From Brachynemurus nebulosus (lineage: Eukaryota; Arthropoda; Insecta; Neuroptera; Myrmeleontidae), in assembly GCA_035578155.1 (NCBI GenBank), contig JAPWDM010000001.1, forward strand, positions 10,639,543 through 10,703,542: a stretch of 64,000 nucleotides of DNA. The letters run 5' to 3'. Under the pieces are notes generated by a model, which saw only the letters and a list, made by a program, of their open reading frames with translations, did no database searches and had not been told where the DNA came from. Every line of letters begins with the position of its first letter. Positions within the stretch are counted from its first letter, which is position 1. Made by a program: the position numbers and the translations under genes. Positions 47,612 to 59,319 of the stretch are shown here, one piece after another.

Positions 47612-47830
47612 AGCGAAACTTCTTCGTTGAGTTTTGATGAATTCCGAACTTTTAACACTATATAAACGTTTTTATTTTTTATGTAAATTCACTTTATAGT
47701 AAAACACATCGAATAACTATATAGAATAACGTTCTAACCACGTGAATTTCTACCGGATACACGGTTCACGAACGGACACATGCAATCCGACCGAATAACG
47801 AATATAAACTGAACCGTCAAACCGATATAC
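47612..47830 (-). other. Possible 5' UTR exon of a host gene
   Basis: Less AT-rich and less repetitive than its surroundings. Read on the minus strand, TCAGTTTATATTCG near 47810 could be an initiator. The stretch ends CGAAGAAGTTTCGCTTCG, ATTAAAG then GTTTGT, which fits a splice donor near 47605. No coding start is in it, so this would be an untranslated first exon. The proposal is weak. Confidence 0.2.
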
Positions 47831-47959
47831 GCTAAATAGTATCAAAAGATACACGCGGTCGTCTCAATACGTACGTACAAGATTGTTATCAACATTCTCG
47901 CGTCTGCGAATTGTTGCCTCAAAACATTAATAGTGAGTGAGTGATTGATAACAGAAAGA

Positions 47960-49840
47960 GTCCAATGCTATAACAATGCAATATTACATATTGTTTATTT
48001 TGATTCAACCTAAATTGGATAATTAAATAGTACACATTACTATCAGAATGTTGTATTTATAATATTTTTATTTATTTGGAAACATTAAGGGGAAACGTAT
48101 CCTTACACAGACGCAACTAAAAGTAATTTCGGGAATTTTCTTAACAAGAAAAAAAATTAATTTATATTCTTTAGGTTTGGAATTTTAATTAGCATGATAT
48201 TAAAGTGATCTGCAAAAGTCTCTTATTGGAACCGTGTGACTCCATAAGTTCCCATATGGCGGGCGCTCTAAAACTCTCGAATTTTCTTTTCGTTCTAAAG
48301 GTATTTCTACCCCTAATATGAAATTTTCTGTGTTTCGTAAAATCTTGTATACCGTAAAATTGGATGAATAATATTCATTTTGAACTTTGTCTGAAATTTT
48401 CATATACTTTCTTACATATCTATACGAATTCAATAAACTGAAATGTTTGTATATATGTAAGTTTGTTACCACAAAACTAAAATACAGATGCATAGATTTT
48501 AACAAAAAAAAAACGCACTTTTAGGCCCAATATTTCCCAAAACGAGGCTCAAGGCAATATTTTAGACTAGAAACGTGAATTTCAACGGTTTTTTCAGAGC
48601 AATGTATATAAAATGGGAGCGCTGGGAAGAATATATTTGTTGCACAATAAATTAGAAGGGTTCAGGAAGATTAAGTGAAGTTTTTCTTATACCAGCCTAT
48701 AATATTATCAGCCCCGGATCTACAATTTTTTAGAACCGGGGCAAAAACCTGAAAATGGCGCCCCTCCCTCCAACGTTTGACATAAGTTGCCAAAAAAACT
48801 CACAAGTATATAAGTCCTTTACAAAACTCCTATTTTTCTCGTTACGGCAATGATAAAAACTGAGGGTCTTGTAAAGGATCAATATAGGTACAAGTTGATT
48901 TTTTATTTTAATAAATCTACTCCGAAAGCACTACAAGTTGTGCAAATTTCAAAATTTTATAACCAGCCCCGTAAGAGATACAGGGGCGCAAATTACCAAA
49001 ATTTGGAAAAAAGTCAGTTTTCGGAAGTTTGTAAAAATTAAAGGATACAAGTTTCACAATTGAAATAGTGTGTATTTGTTTCATAATGGGTAGTTGTACC
49101 CGTATACAGCTATTCTCATAAAAAATACTAAGAGATTTAAAACATTCCTTCTATAAGAAAAAAGATGTTCAAAGAGTGAATTTTGCTAAATTTTGATATC
49201 CAACTTTAGGTAAAGTTTTCTTATGGAAGGGACGAAAATAGGTTAAATATGGACATCACTTAAGGGGGAGGGTCCTCTAGACAACAGGATTTTTAATAAT
49301 TTTTTTTAAGAAACTGGATACATTTATTATATCAAATGAATTTACATAGTATAGTACATGTTATGGTGTATTCACTCATAAATTTTTATGCAAAAAAAAG
49401 AGAAAATAGAATCGGACAATATACCATTTCTGATGAGAAAAAAATTTTTTTTTCACAATTTAAAACCAAAAAGAAAAAATTTCACTTTTTTTTTTTATAA
49501 ACAAATTGTTATAAACAATATTTATAGTAATAATTTATGCAAAATTTTAGGTATACGCAAAGTCCAATATCTTAAAGAGTATCTGTACAAAATTTCAAGT
49601 TAATACCTTAATAACTTTTTAAGTTATGTTCCACGGCGCGGAAAAAAACCTGTTTTGATAAAAACTCTATTAAAAAGTTTTCGTTCTTGAAAAGTAGAGT
49701 TAAAAGCAGTTTATCGTTATCTAATATAATCTTTCTGTTGGGATTAAAACATTAGAAATATATTCCTAAATATTATTTGCCATTGTTTAACATTGACATA
49801 GTAAGTAACTTGACGCATTAGACTATGATCACAGCGCGTC
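47960..49840. other. No supported gene; possible GC-rich element fragment
   Basis: GCCCCGGATCTACAATTTTT with a nearby GAACCGGGGC at 48712-48750 looks like an hAT-type end fragment. A 63-codon frame at 48850-49041 and others are unrecognised. Confidence 0.45.
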
Positions 49841-49849
49841 CGACTTTGT

Positions 49850-50180
49850 CAAGATTTTTAACACTAGCATGCACGGTAGTCAGTGTTGACAGCTGTACGA
49901 TAATTATCGTACATGCACGGTAATTTGATGGTGACGTACGATAACATTTTTATTATCTCACGCCAAAATACAATAATTTTTCGTTAAATTACTATAAAGC
50001 AAAATTCACTAAATTGCATTGTGTACGATAATTTATCTCGAAAATACGAAAAATACGATAATTTCGCACATTTGGTACGATCGAAATCCTCTTTTTGACT
50101 GTCGACACTGACGGCAGTGAACGGCAGATAAACAAGCGGTCACAGCGAAACCAACCTGCTCTGATAGTGTGAACAGTCAA
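49850..50180. repeat. Repeat with TACGATAATTATCGTA palindrome and ACGATAA words
   Basis: TACGATAATTATCGTA at about 49897-49912, and ACGATAA words near 49938, 50024 and 50055, plus TGTTGACAGCTGTACG and TGACTGTCGACACTGACGG. It is probably the end of a transposon; class not recognised. Confidence 0.45.
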
Positions 50181-50389
50181 AATTTACCACCACTGACCAA
50201 AATTAAATTAGTTTGATTTTTTCGTCAGTGCACGTCAATGTTGTGTTACGAAATGTATAATTGATAAATGATGATATGTATAAATATGCATAAATAATAA
50301 ATTTGAAATCATATTTATCATTTTTATAATGTAATTTATTGTAATATACGTGTTTGTAATTTAATGTAATTTACGTGTTTGTCAAATTA

Positions 50390-50870
50390 TTTGATAGTAT
50401 GCAGCTTTGTTTGACGCGTTTGTCAAACAATCTACGTGTTTAACATGTTTGATGAAAATCTTGACTGATCAACTTGTTTGACGTGGTTGACCAACAAGTT
50501 TGAAGGTGAGCGGCAGTGTTTGTTGTGTTTGTCAAACAAGCTCTATTACATTATCATATCCAACATCTAAGCCTTTAGCTTTAAATTGCCCCGAAATGAA
50601 TAGCAAATTTGACAAAATTTTTGCGAATCTCTGTACGAGCAACCTTTCTTTCGTAATTTTCATTATTTATTCTATGTTTGGCCAAGTTTTATCCAATAAA
50701 ATTATTTTATGGAGACCAATAGTGTGACAAACTACGTCCAAGTTTGTCAAATTTATTTGAGCTTTGATTTGATCGTTTAAGTTATTGTTTGATGAAAACG
50801 TGAAGTTTGACAAACAAATCTGTCAAACAAATTTGATCGCTTACAGGGTGCTTGAAACTTATCGAAAAAT
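50390..50870. repeat. Cluster of TTTG(A/T)CAAAC near-palindromes
   Basis: GTTTGTCAAAC near 50419 and 50530, GTTTGACAAAC near 50806, TGTCAAACAAA near 50820, and many single GTTTGA or TTTGTC words. It looks like a repeat built of one short palindromic word. Confidence 0.55.
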
Positions 50871-50879
50871 TTGTCACAT

Positions 50880-52219
50880 TGTTCCATTCCAGGCAAAAAA
50901 ATTAGGTAAATATAATTAATTTTTTTTTAATAATTTCTAACTTTATTTACATATATTTATCATATTAAAATACGTTATGACGTGAGTAAAGGACAAGCAA
51001 AGTGGTAGGGGCTACAATTTGAATTAGGTATACCTCTGCAGCGGTCTTCTTAAAGGAACAATGTCGATATTCATCTGGAATGTAAGCAGAACCGTTCGAA
51101 CCTATAATTCCAAAGTACCAGTGCCTAAGCTGACTCGGCCACTCGACTGGTCTTCTTAGTGAATAAGTAAATCTTAAATACCAAACAAAAACGAAATCGT
51201 TAGCGGAGCTAGCATCTTATAAGGCTTTAAGGTAGTTGGTCTATAAAACGATTTTTTCAAAGGATTTTAACGAAACTTCTCTAGATATTTATTTAATTCA
51301 ATACCAATAATACGAGCCCTTACAGAAAAAAAATTGACCACGCCAATTTTAAGAAAAACGATTTCAAAGTTTTGTAATTTTAACATGGGCTCTTATGGGA
51401 AAACTTTATTATTTTTTTTTTTTTTGAATAAAATGAAAACGTGTCAAAAGAATTTGATAAAAATTTAATATGTTATAAAATACAAAGTTACAAACCATAT
51501 TTAATAAGAAATAAAAATTATTGACCACGCCGTTTTTGAAATATAATTTATAAACATCATTTAACAACGTTTTTACAACGCTTTTTCAACAATGTTTTTA
51601 TATTGCTACAACATAAGAACGCGAAAATTCAAAATAACAAGTGGTATACAAATATAATCACTGAAGAATATTAATATATTATTTAATTTTTGATAAAAGA
51701 ATTTTTTTTGAGATATACTTTTGTATCTGACTATCTAAGAGCAACTACGTTAAATAAAAATTACAATGAACAAAATTACATTGATGATTAATATTGATTA
51801 TTAAATAACAAAATCGTTAAAATTGAATAGCAAGTAAGTATCAATAATATTAAATTAATACATAAGTACGAGAATGTGCTAAAATCACGTTGCGTCAATG
51901 TGCGTGATATGCGACAGTCAACAACTTATACGTACATACATCCACACCTAAACCTCTTTTTACGCGACATATACATACTGTTGTATACCAACGATGTCGT
52001 CGACGTATCGGCCAGGACGATAACAAGATGAGAGGGATGAGAGGCTGGGGGAAATACGAATTGTAGATACAAATACGTAAAAAATTTCGTAAAATATTTC
52101 AAACGGAAGAGCTGTGTATAACGTGGAAAAAATGTTCTACACAGCGCTCCCGTCACTGTATGTAACGTTTTTAACGTAATACACAGCGTTTCCACTTTTT
52201 GTTGGATTTTATATATTTT
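50880..52219. other. No supported gene
   Basis: AT-rich; open frames either short or starting with GTG/TTG. Nothing recognised. Confidence 0.5.
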
Positions 52220-52329
52220 GTTATGTAATTAAATAGAAAAATGCTGAACATCTCTATAACGTTCCCAGCGACCCCACTAATACTATAATAATGATGTTAT
52301 GGCTGTGGTAGCTTTTTATAAATGTAGAT
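52220..52329. repeat. 110-bp direct repeat, left of palindrome
   Basis: GTTATGTAATTAAATAGAAA onward; differs at about three positions from 53161-53270. Confidence 0.9.
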
Positions 52330-52330
52330 T

Positions 52331-53160
52331 AGCCATTCTTTTAAAACATTCCCTTTGCAGTAAAAAGGGTGCATACTAGTTCGCTCCCGCGGTCAAATTT
52401 TAATCTTATCATGAGAAAGGGTCGTAGGTTAGTTCGGATTAGACTTGTTATCTACTGACAGGTAAAATTAATTACTCAAAAATATTCGAACTGATACATA
52501 TGCAAGCCATTCATTAGTTACGGATATGACATTTTCACACACATTTACACGCCTTCTCATAAGAAAAAAAATATAAGTTATTGTTTTCTTATAAATTTTC
52601 AATACTAAGCAGATAGACAAATGTATACACAAGATTTGTACTGAATATAAAATACATAACATTATTAGTTTTAATACTAGAGATATGTTACGGACGCGAC
52701 AAAAAAGATAATTTTTGTCACGTCCGTAACACAAACTTTATTAGCTCTAGCATTAGAACTAATAATACTTATTATGTATTTTATATTCAGTACAAATATT
52801 GTGTACACCATTGTCTATCTGCTTAGTATTGAAAATTTATAAGAAAAAAATAACTTCTATTTTTTTTCTTATGAGAAGGCGTGTAAATGTGCGTGAAAAT
52901 GTCATGTCCGTAACTAAAGAATGGCTATATATGTATCAGTTTGAATATTTTTAAGTAATTAATTTTAAATAATAAACAAATATGGAATACTATAAAGTAA
53001 CGCTCAAATCTATTAATATTAATTAATTTTATCTGTCAATAGATAACAAGTCGGGAGCGAAACTTACGACCCTTTTTAAAGATAAGATTAAGATCTGACC
53101 GCGGGAGCGAGCTAGTATGCTGCCTTTTTACTGCAAAGGGTATGTTTCAAAAGAATGGCT
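52331..53160. mobile_element. 830-bp palindromic element between direct repeats
   Basis: AGCCATTCTTTTAAAACATT at the left and AAAAGAATGGCT at the right end a long inverted repeat centred near 52710, where GTTACGGACGCGACAAAAA faces TTTTTGTCACGTCCGTAAC. CGCTCCCGCGGTCA and CTTTGCAGTAAAAAGG are conserved in both arms. It abuts the 110-bp direct repeats on both sides with no spacer beyond one base. Confidence 0.85.
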
Positions 53161-53270
53161 GTTATGTAATTAAATAGAAAAATGCTGAACATCTCTATAA
53201 CGTCCCCAGCGCCCCCACTAATGCTATAATAATGATGTTATGGCTGTGGTAGCTTTTTATAAATGTAGAT
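53161..53270. repeat. 110-bp direct repeat, right of palindrome
   Basis: Copy of 52220-52329. Confidence 0.9.
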
Positions 53271-55539
53271 ACAAACCGTAAACGTTAAACTGAATTGTTT
53301 TAAATGAGTGTAAAATACTCTAGAAAAGTAGCTAGTTTTTCTTCACAATGCTCCTGTTGTTTGTAAGGTTTTATATGTTTTACGATATAACTGAAAAAAA
53401 ATTTAATGTCTTATAAGGCCCCTAGAACTTCCACAAAGTCGGAAGTTTATATATGTTTATATATCTAGGTTTATGTAAACCTAGCCGTCCTTTTGATATT
53501 TCATGTTTCCTCGAAAATAATAAGAATATTTAACCAAATTTTTTATTAACACATCTAAATAACACCTAAACTACACCTATTTTTTATCTAGTAGTTTTTG
53601 GAATATTTCAAATTTTTCACTTGAGGACGCCTAACTTTGTGGAGGTACATTGATTTCGTCGAACCTCCTTTTTGAACTGAACTGCAAAATTGCACCATTT
53701 ATGCCTTTATATTTCCTGTTTACCTTTTTAAAATAGACATTCCATTTACTCTAGTTTCGGATCAAACCATTATATAAAAGAAGAAAAAAAAAGCAGAATA
53801 TTAGTACAATTTAAAAATAAAAATTATTTTTTATATACTAGTTTGCGTAATGCCAAATTCAGATTATAACATTCGCATAAAAAAGGCTCTGGTGTATTCA
53901 TAAAGTAATGTTCATAACTGAAAGGTTATTAACTCTTATAGAGCAGGTGGTATGGACATAATTGTCTCATTTAAATTTCAATGGAATTTTTTTCTGGAAT
54001 TTTGGAAATTAAAAATTCTTTTATATTTTTTGACCGATTTCCAACAACAAATGTTCATTAATTTTACAGTTGATATTTTCTATTTTATTAATTTTTAAAA
54101 ATTAAAACTACGTAAATTTCTCGTTTCTTGACGCCGTTAAATTTCACTTTTTTATATATGTAAAAATTGTAAAAATTATTTGTTTATACCAGCGCGCACC
54201 GGTATTCCAGTACAAAGATAATAAGATCGTGAAATTCGTGTGTAGGGTATCTGTCATGAGTGTAGAACTGAATTTTCAGGATTTGTAGACCAACCGCCAC
54301 CTTGAATCAACGGTTTGAAATAATTACCCGAATATCTCCGTAACCGTAAGTCTGATAAAAATTTTGCAGAGATTTTTTGTTTTGGAAAAATAGCATGCAA
54401 AGTCTAAAAATATTATAAAAAATTATTGTAAAAAAAATATATAATAATATAAAATAAATTTAAAAAATAAAAACTGTGTATTATCTAAGATCAAAATGAC
54501 GAAAATCAACTAAAACCAATAAAATTCGATAGATTTTAGAATAAAAAAAAATCTCTTATAGTTTCATGTTGATTAACAAGCTCATCGAGAAGAATGCATT
54601 ATAATGCATGATAAAACTTGTACTCTTATGAAAAATAGCGAATTTTTATTTTATTCAAATGAAAAATTATATTTTAAAAATCTAAAATTTTGTGTAGGTG
54701 CTAAAAAGCATTATTGAAAACAACTTAATTCTTGGAATAAATGAACTATTAACTTAAAATTTGGCAACAATTGGCAAGGTCCCGTTAAATGGGACGTGGC
54801 AGGAGATTCAAAAAAAAATCGCAGTTCGGCACAAAAGAAAATCCTGCTTTTTTGGATTGTACACAAAAATCAGACTGTACGGACTCAACATCGTTAACAG
54901 CGCCAAAAAACGGGAGATTTTGAAAATTAACATTTTTCCAGTTTTTAAAAATTGCTAAGATGTAAAATATCAACGAGAAAAGGTTACTGAACATTTCTTG
55001 TTAAAAATCGGTTGAAAAATACAAAATAAATTTATAAACAAAATTATTTTGAACTAGATCCAAGCAGGTTACCGTTTGATAACATGGGTTATCGCTGTCT
55101 ACTGAACTAATTCCAGCAAAAAATAATCCAGTCAAACTAAATTCACCCATACTACCTGCTCTATTATAATCATATTTTATAATAAAATTGTTAATGAACT
55201 GATTTATATTAATTAAGTAATATAAGAATAGAGAATACCACTTTACTACACAGTACAGACTAGACTGAGCTAACTAATTGTAAGTATGAGAATTTATCGT
55301 TGTCTTGTCGTTATTATTCAAAAACAATATGTTACAATAAATTTAATGTCATCATTTCATATGTAGTAAATCAGGAATGAATAAATTTATTATCTCAAAA
55401 TGTTAACTGAAGTACACCTCTAGTGTAATTTAGTCTAAGAGTTGATTTTTTAAAGGTACTTATAACACACTAGGATATGTTAGTGGATTCCAATTCACTT
55501 TCAGTTTCAGCATTCCATCATTTAATTTATAGTTTTTAC
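53271..55539. other. No supported gene
   Basis: AT-rich. An open frame at 54761-54958 starts with TTG. Nothing recognised. Confidence 0.5.
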
Positions 55540-56040
55540 GATACTGAAAAATTTTAGTAAACTTAGGGACGTCATCAGATTCAAAAATTTTTTTCTCAAA
55601 TCAACCTTCCATTCCTTCCTATTCTACTTCCGCTTTGAGGTATTCATTATTAACTTCGTGAAGGCCGTTATTATGTGGGGGCCTTGGAGCACGCGCCCGA
55701 AGTGTCCGTTATATTAGTCCGGCCCTGCCTAGATGCATAATTTTGATGCCGTGATATAAATGAAGGCACTTGTTCTTAAGGTACTGAAAAATTTTGGGAC
55801 ATGATGTCGTCATCAGATTCAAAAATTTTTCTCTCAAATCAAACTTTATGAACACAATTTTGAAATAAAATGCTGATTAAATTAGGGTAAATTTGCTGTA
55901 GACTTTTCATTTTCAAAATAACGAAATTCCTTTTAAAAATATGACTGATTTCACACAAGCCTAATATTGATAAAAATGAAAAGAACGATCTCGAAAACCT
56001 ATAAGTCGCTTCTAGTTTCATCCTTCTATTATGTTGGGTT

Positions 56041-56124
56041 GCGTTCGGTTTTATCAGCTGATCGTCAATCGTATTGTAATTTGCGTTCGGTTTTATCAGC
56101 TGATCGTCAATCGTATTGTAATTT
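56041..56124. repeat. Perfect 42-bp tandem duplication
   Basis: GCGTTCGGTTTTATCAGCTG at 56041 and again at 56083, each followed by ATCGTCAATCGTATTGTAAT. Confidence 0.97.
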
Positions 56125-56487
56125 GATCGTTAACTGACTGTCACTTAATTTAAATGACAATTGCAAATTCATCAGTTGATTACGTTGACATTGGTTGAGT
56201 GAGTTAAGTCTGTCAGTATAATCTACATTTCTACAAGATCAATTCCGGATCGATATAATCTACAAAAAATTTGCGCATGCCGGTGAAACTGACAATTTGT
56301 TAATTGGAATATAATTTAAATGTTATACAGGTTACACTGAATTTTTGCATCAAAAAAAAAAAAAAAGATAAAAAAAAAATCGAAAAGAAAGGAAAAAATA
56401 TTATCCAATTTACGTACTTATTATTAGTGTTTCCATTTTCTTGTTTTGATTACATTTTATCTCTTTTTTTCATAGTTTTCCTAACTA

Positions 56488-56751
56488 ATGCTTTCATATG
56501 TCATAATCGTCATCATGCTAACAGCAAAAATGGCAGGCATTTTATATGTGCTGCAATATCTGTGCATTTTTTTTAGAAAAACTGAAATACCAAACGCACG
56601 ACAAAAATGGATCTGCAAAACTGAACGAATGACAAAAATCATCTGCAAAACCGAACGAGTGACAAAAATCACCTGCAAAACCGAACGAATGACAAAAATC
56701 ATCTGCTTTGCAGATGACAAAAACGGACGCAGCCTTCTTTACGGTTTCTAA
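56488..56751 (+). CDS. Small open frame: hydrophobic N-terminus, 10-residue repeats
   Basis: 87 residues from ATG at 56488. Residues 2-30 are hydrophobic and could be a signal or membrane segment. Residues 43-72 are three copies of a 10-residue unit (Ile-Cys-Lys-Thr-Glu-Arg-Met/Val-Thr-Lys-Ile/Ile-like) encoded by a 30-bp tandem repeat. The 3' end has ATCTGCTTTGCAGAT, a small palindrome. No family known. It lies between two copies of a repeat, so it may belong to a transposon or simply be an open repeat; the opposite strand is open too. Confidence 0.25.
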   Translation: MLSYVIIVIMLTAKMAGILYVLQYLCIFFRKTEIPNARQKWICKTERMTKIICKTERVTKITCKTERMTKIICFADDKNGRSLLYGF

Positions 56752-57010
56752 GCCACTGAAAAACTTTTAGTAAACTTAATGACGTCATCAAATTAAAAAA
56801 AGTAGTTTTTTCAAGTCAAGCTTCGTAGCCGCGATTTAAAATAGAGTGACTGATTCCTCTAGGCTAATTTGAATATGAATTTTTCATTTTTACTCTCAGA
56901 ACGACGAAATTTCTTTTAAAAATATGACTGGTTCAACCATGAAAGCTGTTTTCTAATGGTTCCACATGCCTAATTTTGGTGAAAATTTTCATTTCACAAA
57001 AATAAAGTAC

Positions 57011-57530
57011 AACAGGCTAGAAATAATAAACAGCAGTTATTTCACAAATTTTTAAATTCATAATTATTAAATTTTAATAGAATTTTCCTATTCCGTGGCG
57101 CCATCAGAAAGAAATTCAACCACATTTTGAGTGCAGACCGATGATTGTCCCATCTATTAGATAATTTGTAAAATTATTAAAATAGCAATTCAGTTAACAA
57201 ACAACACAGATACAGCACCATCTGTCCCACCTCAACACAATTATGTACATATTGTGTGATAGCTTAAAAAATTGCCCTTTAAATGCTCTTTCCGGATATA
57301 AAATTGCCTTAACTGTATCTTTTAGCAATAAGTTATTATTATATACATATTATTTAAACATTTTGACATATAAATTAGCATTAAAATAATAAAAAAAGTT
57401 TTTTAATCATCAAAATATTTTTTCTTAATACTTTTAAATTTGCCCCATCGAAGCGCGAAATTCTTTTTTGATTTAATTATATAATTAGAGAGAAAAATAT
57501 TAAAATCATCAAAAAAGAAAAAATTTCACG
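57011..57530. other. No supported gene
   Basis: AT-rich, nothing recognised. Confidence 0.5.
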
Positions 57531-57534
57531 GCCC

Positions 57535-59145
57535 TGACTTCGTGTATATGGAGGGTAGATATAAGGAGGACAATCTTGTACGGAAAACAATAGAAAAAAT
57601 AGTTCAAAAAGTGTGCCGTTTTAAATACTAAGTAACAGTTCAAAAACTCGCCAGAATAGCGCTAGAGTAGCAAAAGAGTATGAAATGAACTTTAGAGTTG
57701 TCGACAGAGTGAAGTGTGCTGTTTAATATTTGTGACGACTACAGTAGTTGATAAAACTGTAGTTAATAAAATTAGACTTTAAAAACATGGAAGAAGGAAA
57801 GGTATATATATAATTGGGAGGAAAGGTATATAAAAGGAAGGAGCATTTCCCAAAACACTGATCAACATATTATGAATCTTAACGTGCTTATTATGAATGA
57901 CGTCATTTTGTAAATAAACAGTAACGGTTTTAATGTAATTAAAACATTGCTATTGCTTTTAAAACAATATATTTAGTATATTTTTCTTATAATTCTGATT
58001 TATATATAAAAACATAAGTAATTAATTAATTAATTTCAATATCTGTTTTATTGGATTCAATAATCCACTTCTTAAGAAAGCTGTTCGACTATTTTATCAG
58101 TTAATTTTTCGAATTCTTAATTGTCTACTAAATCATTATATTTTTTAACGGTGCTTCAAGAATATTATAAATTACCATAAACTGAAACCAAAAATTTCTC
58201 ATATTAATCGATTATTTACAATTTATAACTATTTTTGTAAAAGGATTACGTTTTGGATTATAGTATTGCACTAATAATAAGACATATCTTCTTGATAAGG
58301 GTAGATACAAACATAAATAAAACTATACAGTTATTACAACTTGAAGTTAAATTTTTATATGCTCATTAATTTTACATAAAAAACGCCACTGAAATGAAGT
58401 GTCAACTTAACCTATATTTTAATTTTTACATAATTTTATTTCTTACAATATTTTTAAAATTTTTGTCGTTATTATCACATATTTTAAATAAAAAACGAAT
58501 TCCTTATTTACGTAGATTAATTCCTTTTTCGGTATTTCCATTACTTTGTGTAATGCCAAAATTGGTATTTTTCCGCTTATTATAAACCTGTTTTAAAAAT
58601 GAAAAATTTAAAAAAATAATCAAATTTTCGCTACAAATGGTTATATTTATTGATAAATACAATATTTACTTACCCAAATATTATATTTATGAATAATTAC
58701 GTTTATTAATATTGTTTTAAACTTAATTTTTTGTAGGACTCGATCTTGTGTGCCTATTTGCACGTGTTTGTGTGCCTATTTACTCTTTTGTTTCTTATTT
58801 TTTGTAGCACATTCAAAGAAATCTACGTATTCATTCTAACATATTATATTATATTATATTATCTCTCTCTTCAGAAATACTCTCCATCCATATTCGTCTA
58901 TATCGATGTTTAAAAATAAAATTTTAAAAAACATTATTTACATATTCTATCGTTTTTTTCATATTTTGTTTTATTTTTTAAAAGTGTGCCATAACAACGC
59001 GGACGTTTATCTTTCCTTGTTTACTTCTCTAAATTTACCCTCTTGCTACAGTAGCGCCGCCATTATTTACGCCTTTCTACGGATACTTTTTAATACAGAG
59101 ACTGTCCTCCTTATATCTACCTTCCATATTCACGTAGCTGCGATT
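57535..59145. repeat. Degraded long inverted repeat
   Basis: GGGTAGATATAAGGAGGACA near 57553 pairs with TGTCCTCCTTATATCTACC near 59103. AGCGCTAGAGTAGCAAAAGAG near 57668 pairs with CTCTTGCTACAGTAGCGCC near 59040. Arms are at about 57540-57730 and 58970-59140. Probably an old DNA transposon. Confidence 0.6.
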
Positions 59146-59319
59146 CGTTCAACATTTCAAGTTTACAATACCTTACCGGCTGGGTGTGATTGCATTTTTT
59201 GTTGCCGCAAATCCGGGATGAATAGGCGCGAATTCAGACTTCACATCGTATTTTTTTGTATTTCTTTTATAAGTACTTTTTATGTCGTAAATTTATGTGA
59301 AGATGATCCATTTTATTAG
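58906..59319 (+). CDS. 137-residue open frame, unrecognised
   Basis: The longest ATG-started frame outside the large palindrome. It is hydrophobic at the start and middle, with a Cys-rich patch (Cys-Asp-Cys-Ile-Phe-Cys-Cys) near residue 95 followed by Arg-rich residues. It overlaps the right arm of the degraded inverted repeat 57535-59145 and has no recognisable domain, so it may well be noncoding. Listed because of its length and real ATG. Confidence 0.2.
   Translation: MFKNKILKNIIYIFYRFFHILFYFLKVCHNNADVYLSLFTSLNLPSCYSSAAIIYAFLRILFNTETVLLISTFHIHVAAIRSTFQVYNTLPAGCDCIFCCRKSGMNRREFRLHIVFFCISFISTFYVVNLCEDDPFY

Larger units (their letters stand above)
55540..57010. repeat. Repeated block: CTGAAAAATTTTAGTAAACTTA and GACGTCATCA
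   Basis: ACTGAAAAA(T/C)TTT(T)AGTAAACTTA plus (C/G)GTCATCA.ATT.AAAA occurs at about 55545, 55784 (shortened) and 56755. The downstream part (CTTTTAAAAATATGACTG, at about 55930 and 56912) is repeated too. The sequence from about 56040 to 56750 separates two copies of one repeat. Confidence 0.65.

Noticed and set aside
48200..48505. 101-codon minus-strand frame
   Set aside because: Starts with TTG; the internal ATG version has no recognisable domain or promoter.
51926..52195. 89-codon minus-strand frame
   Set aside because: Starts with GTG; no domain, no conserved partner.
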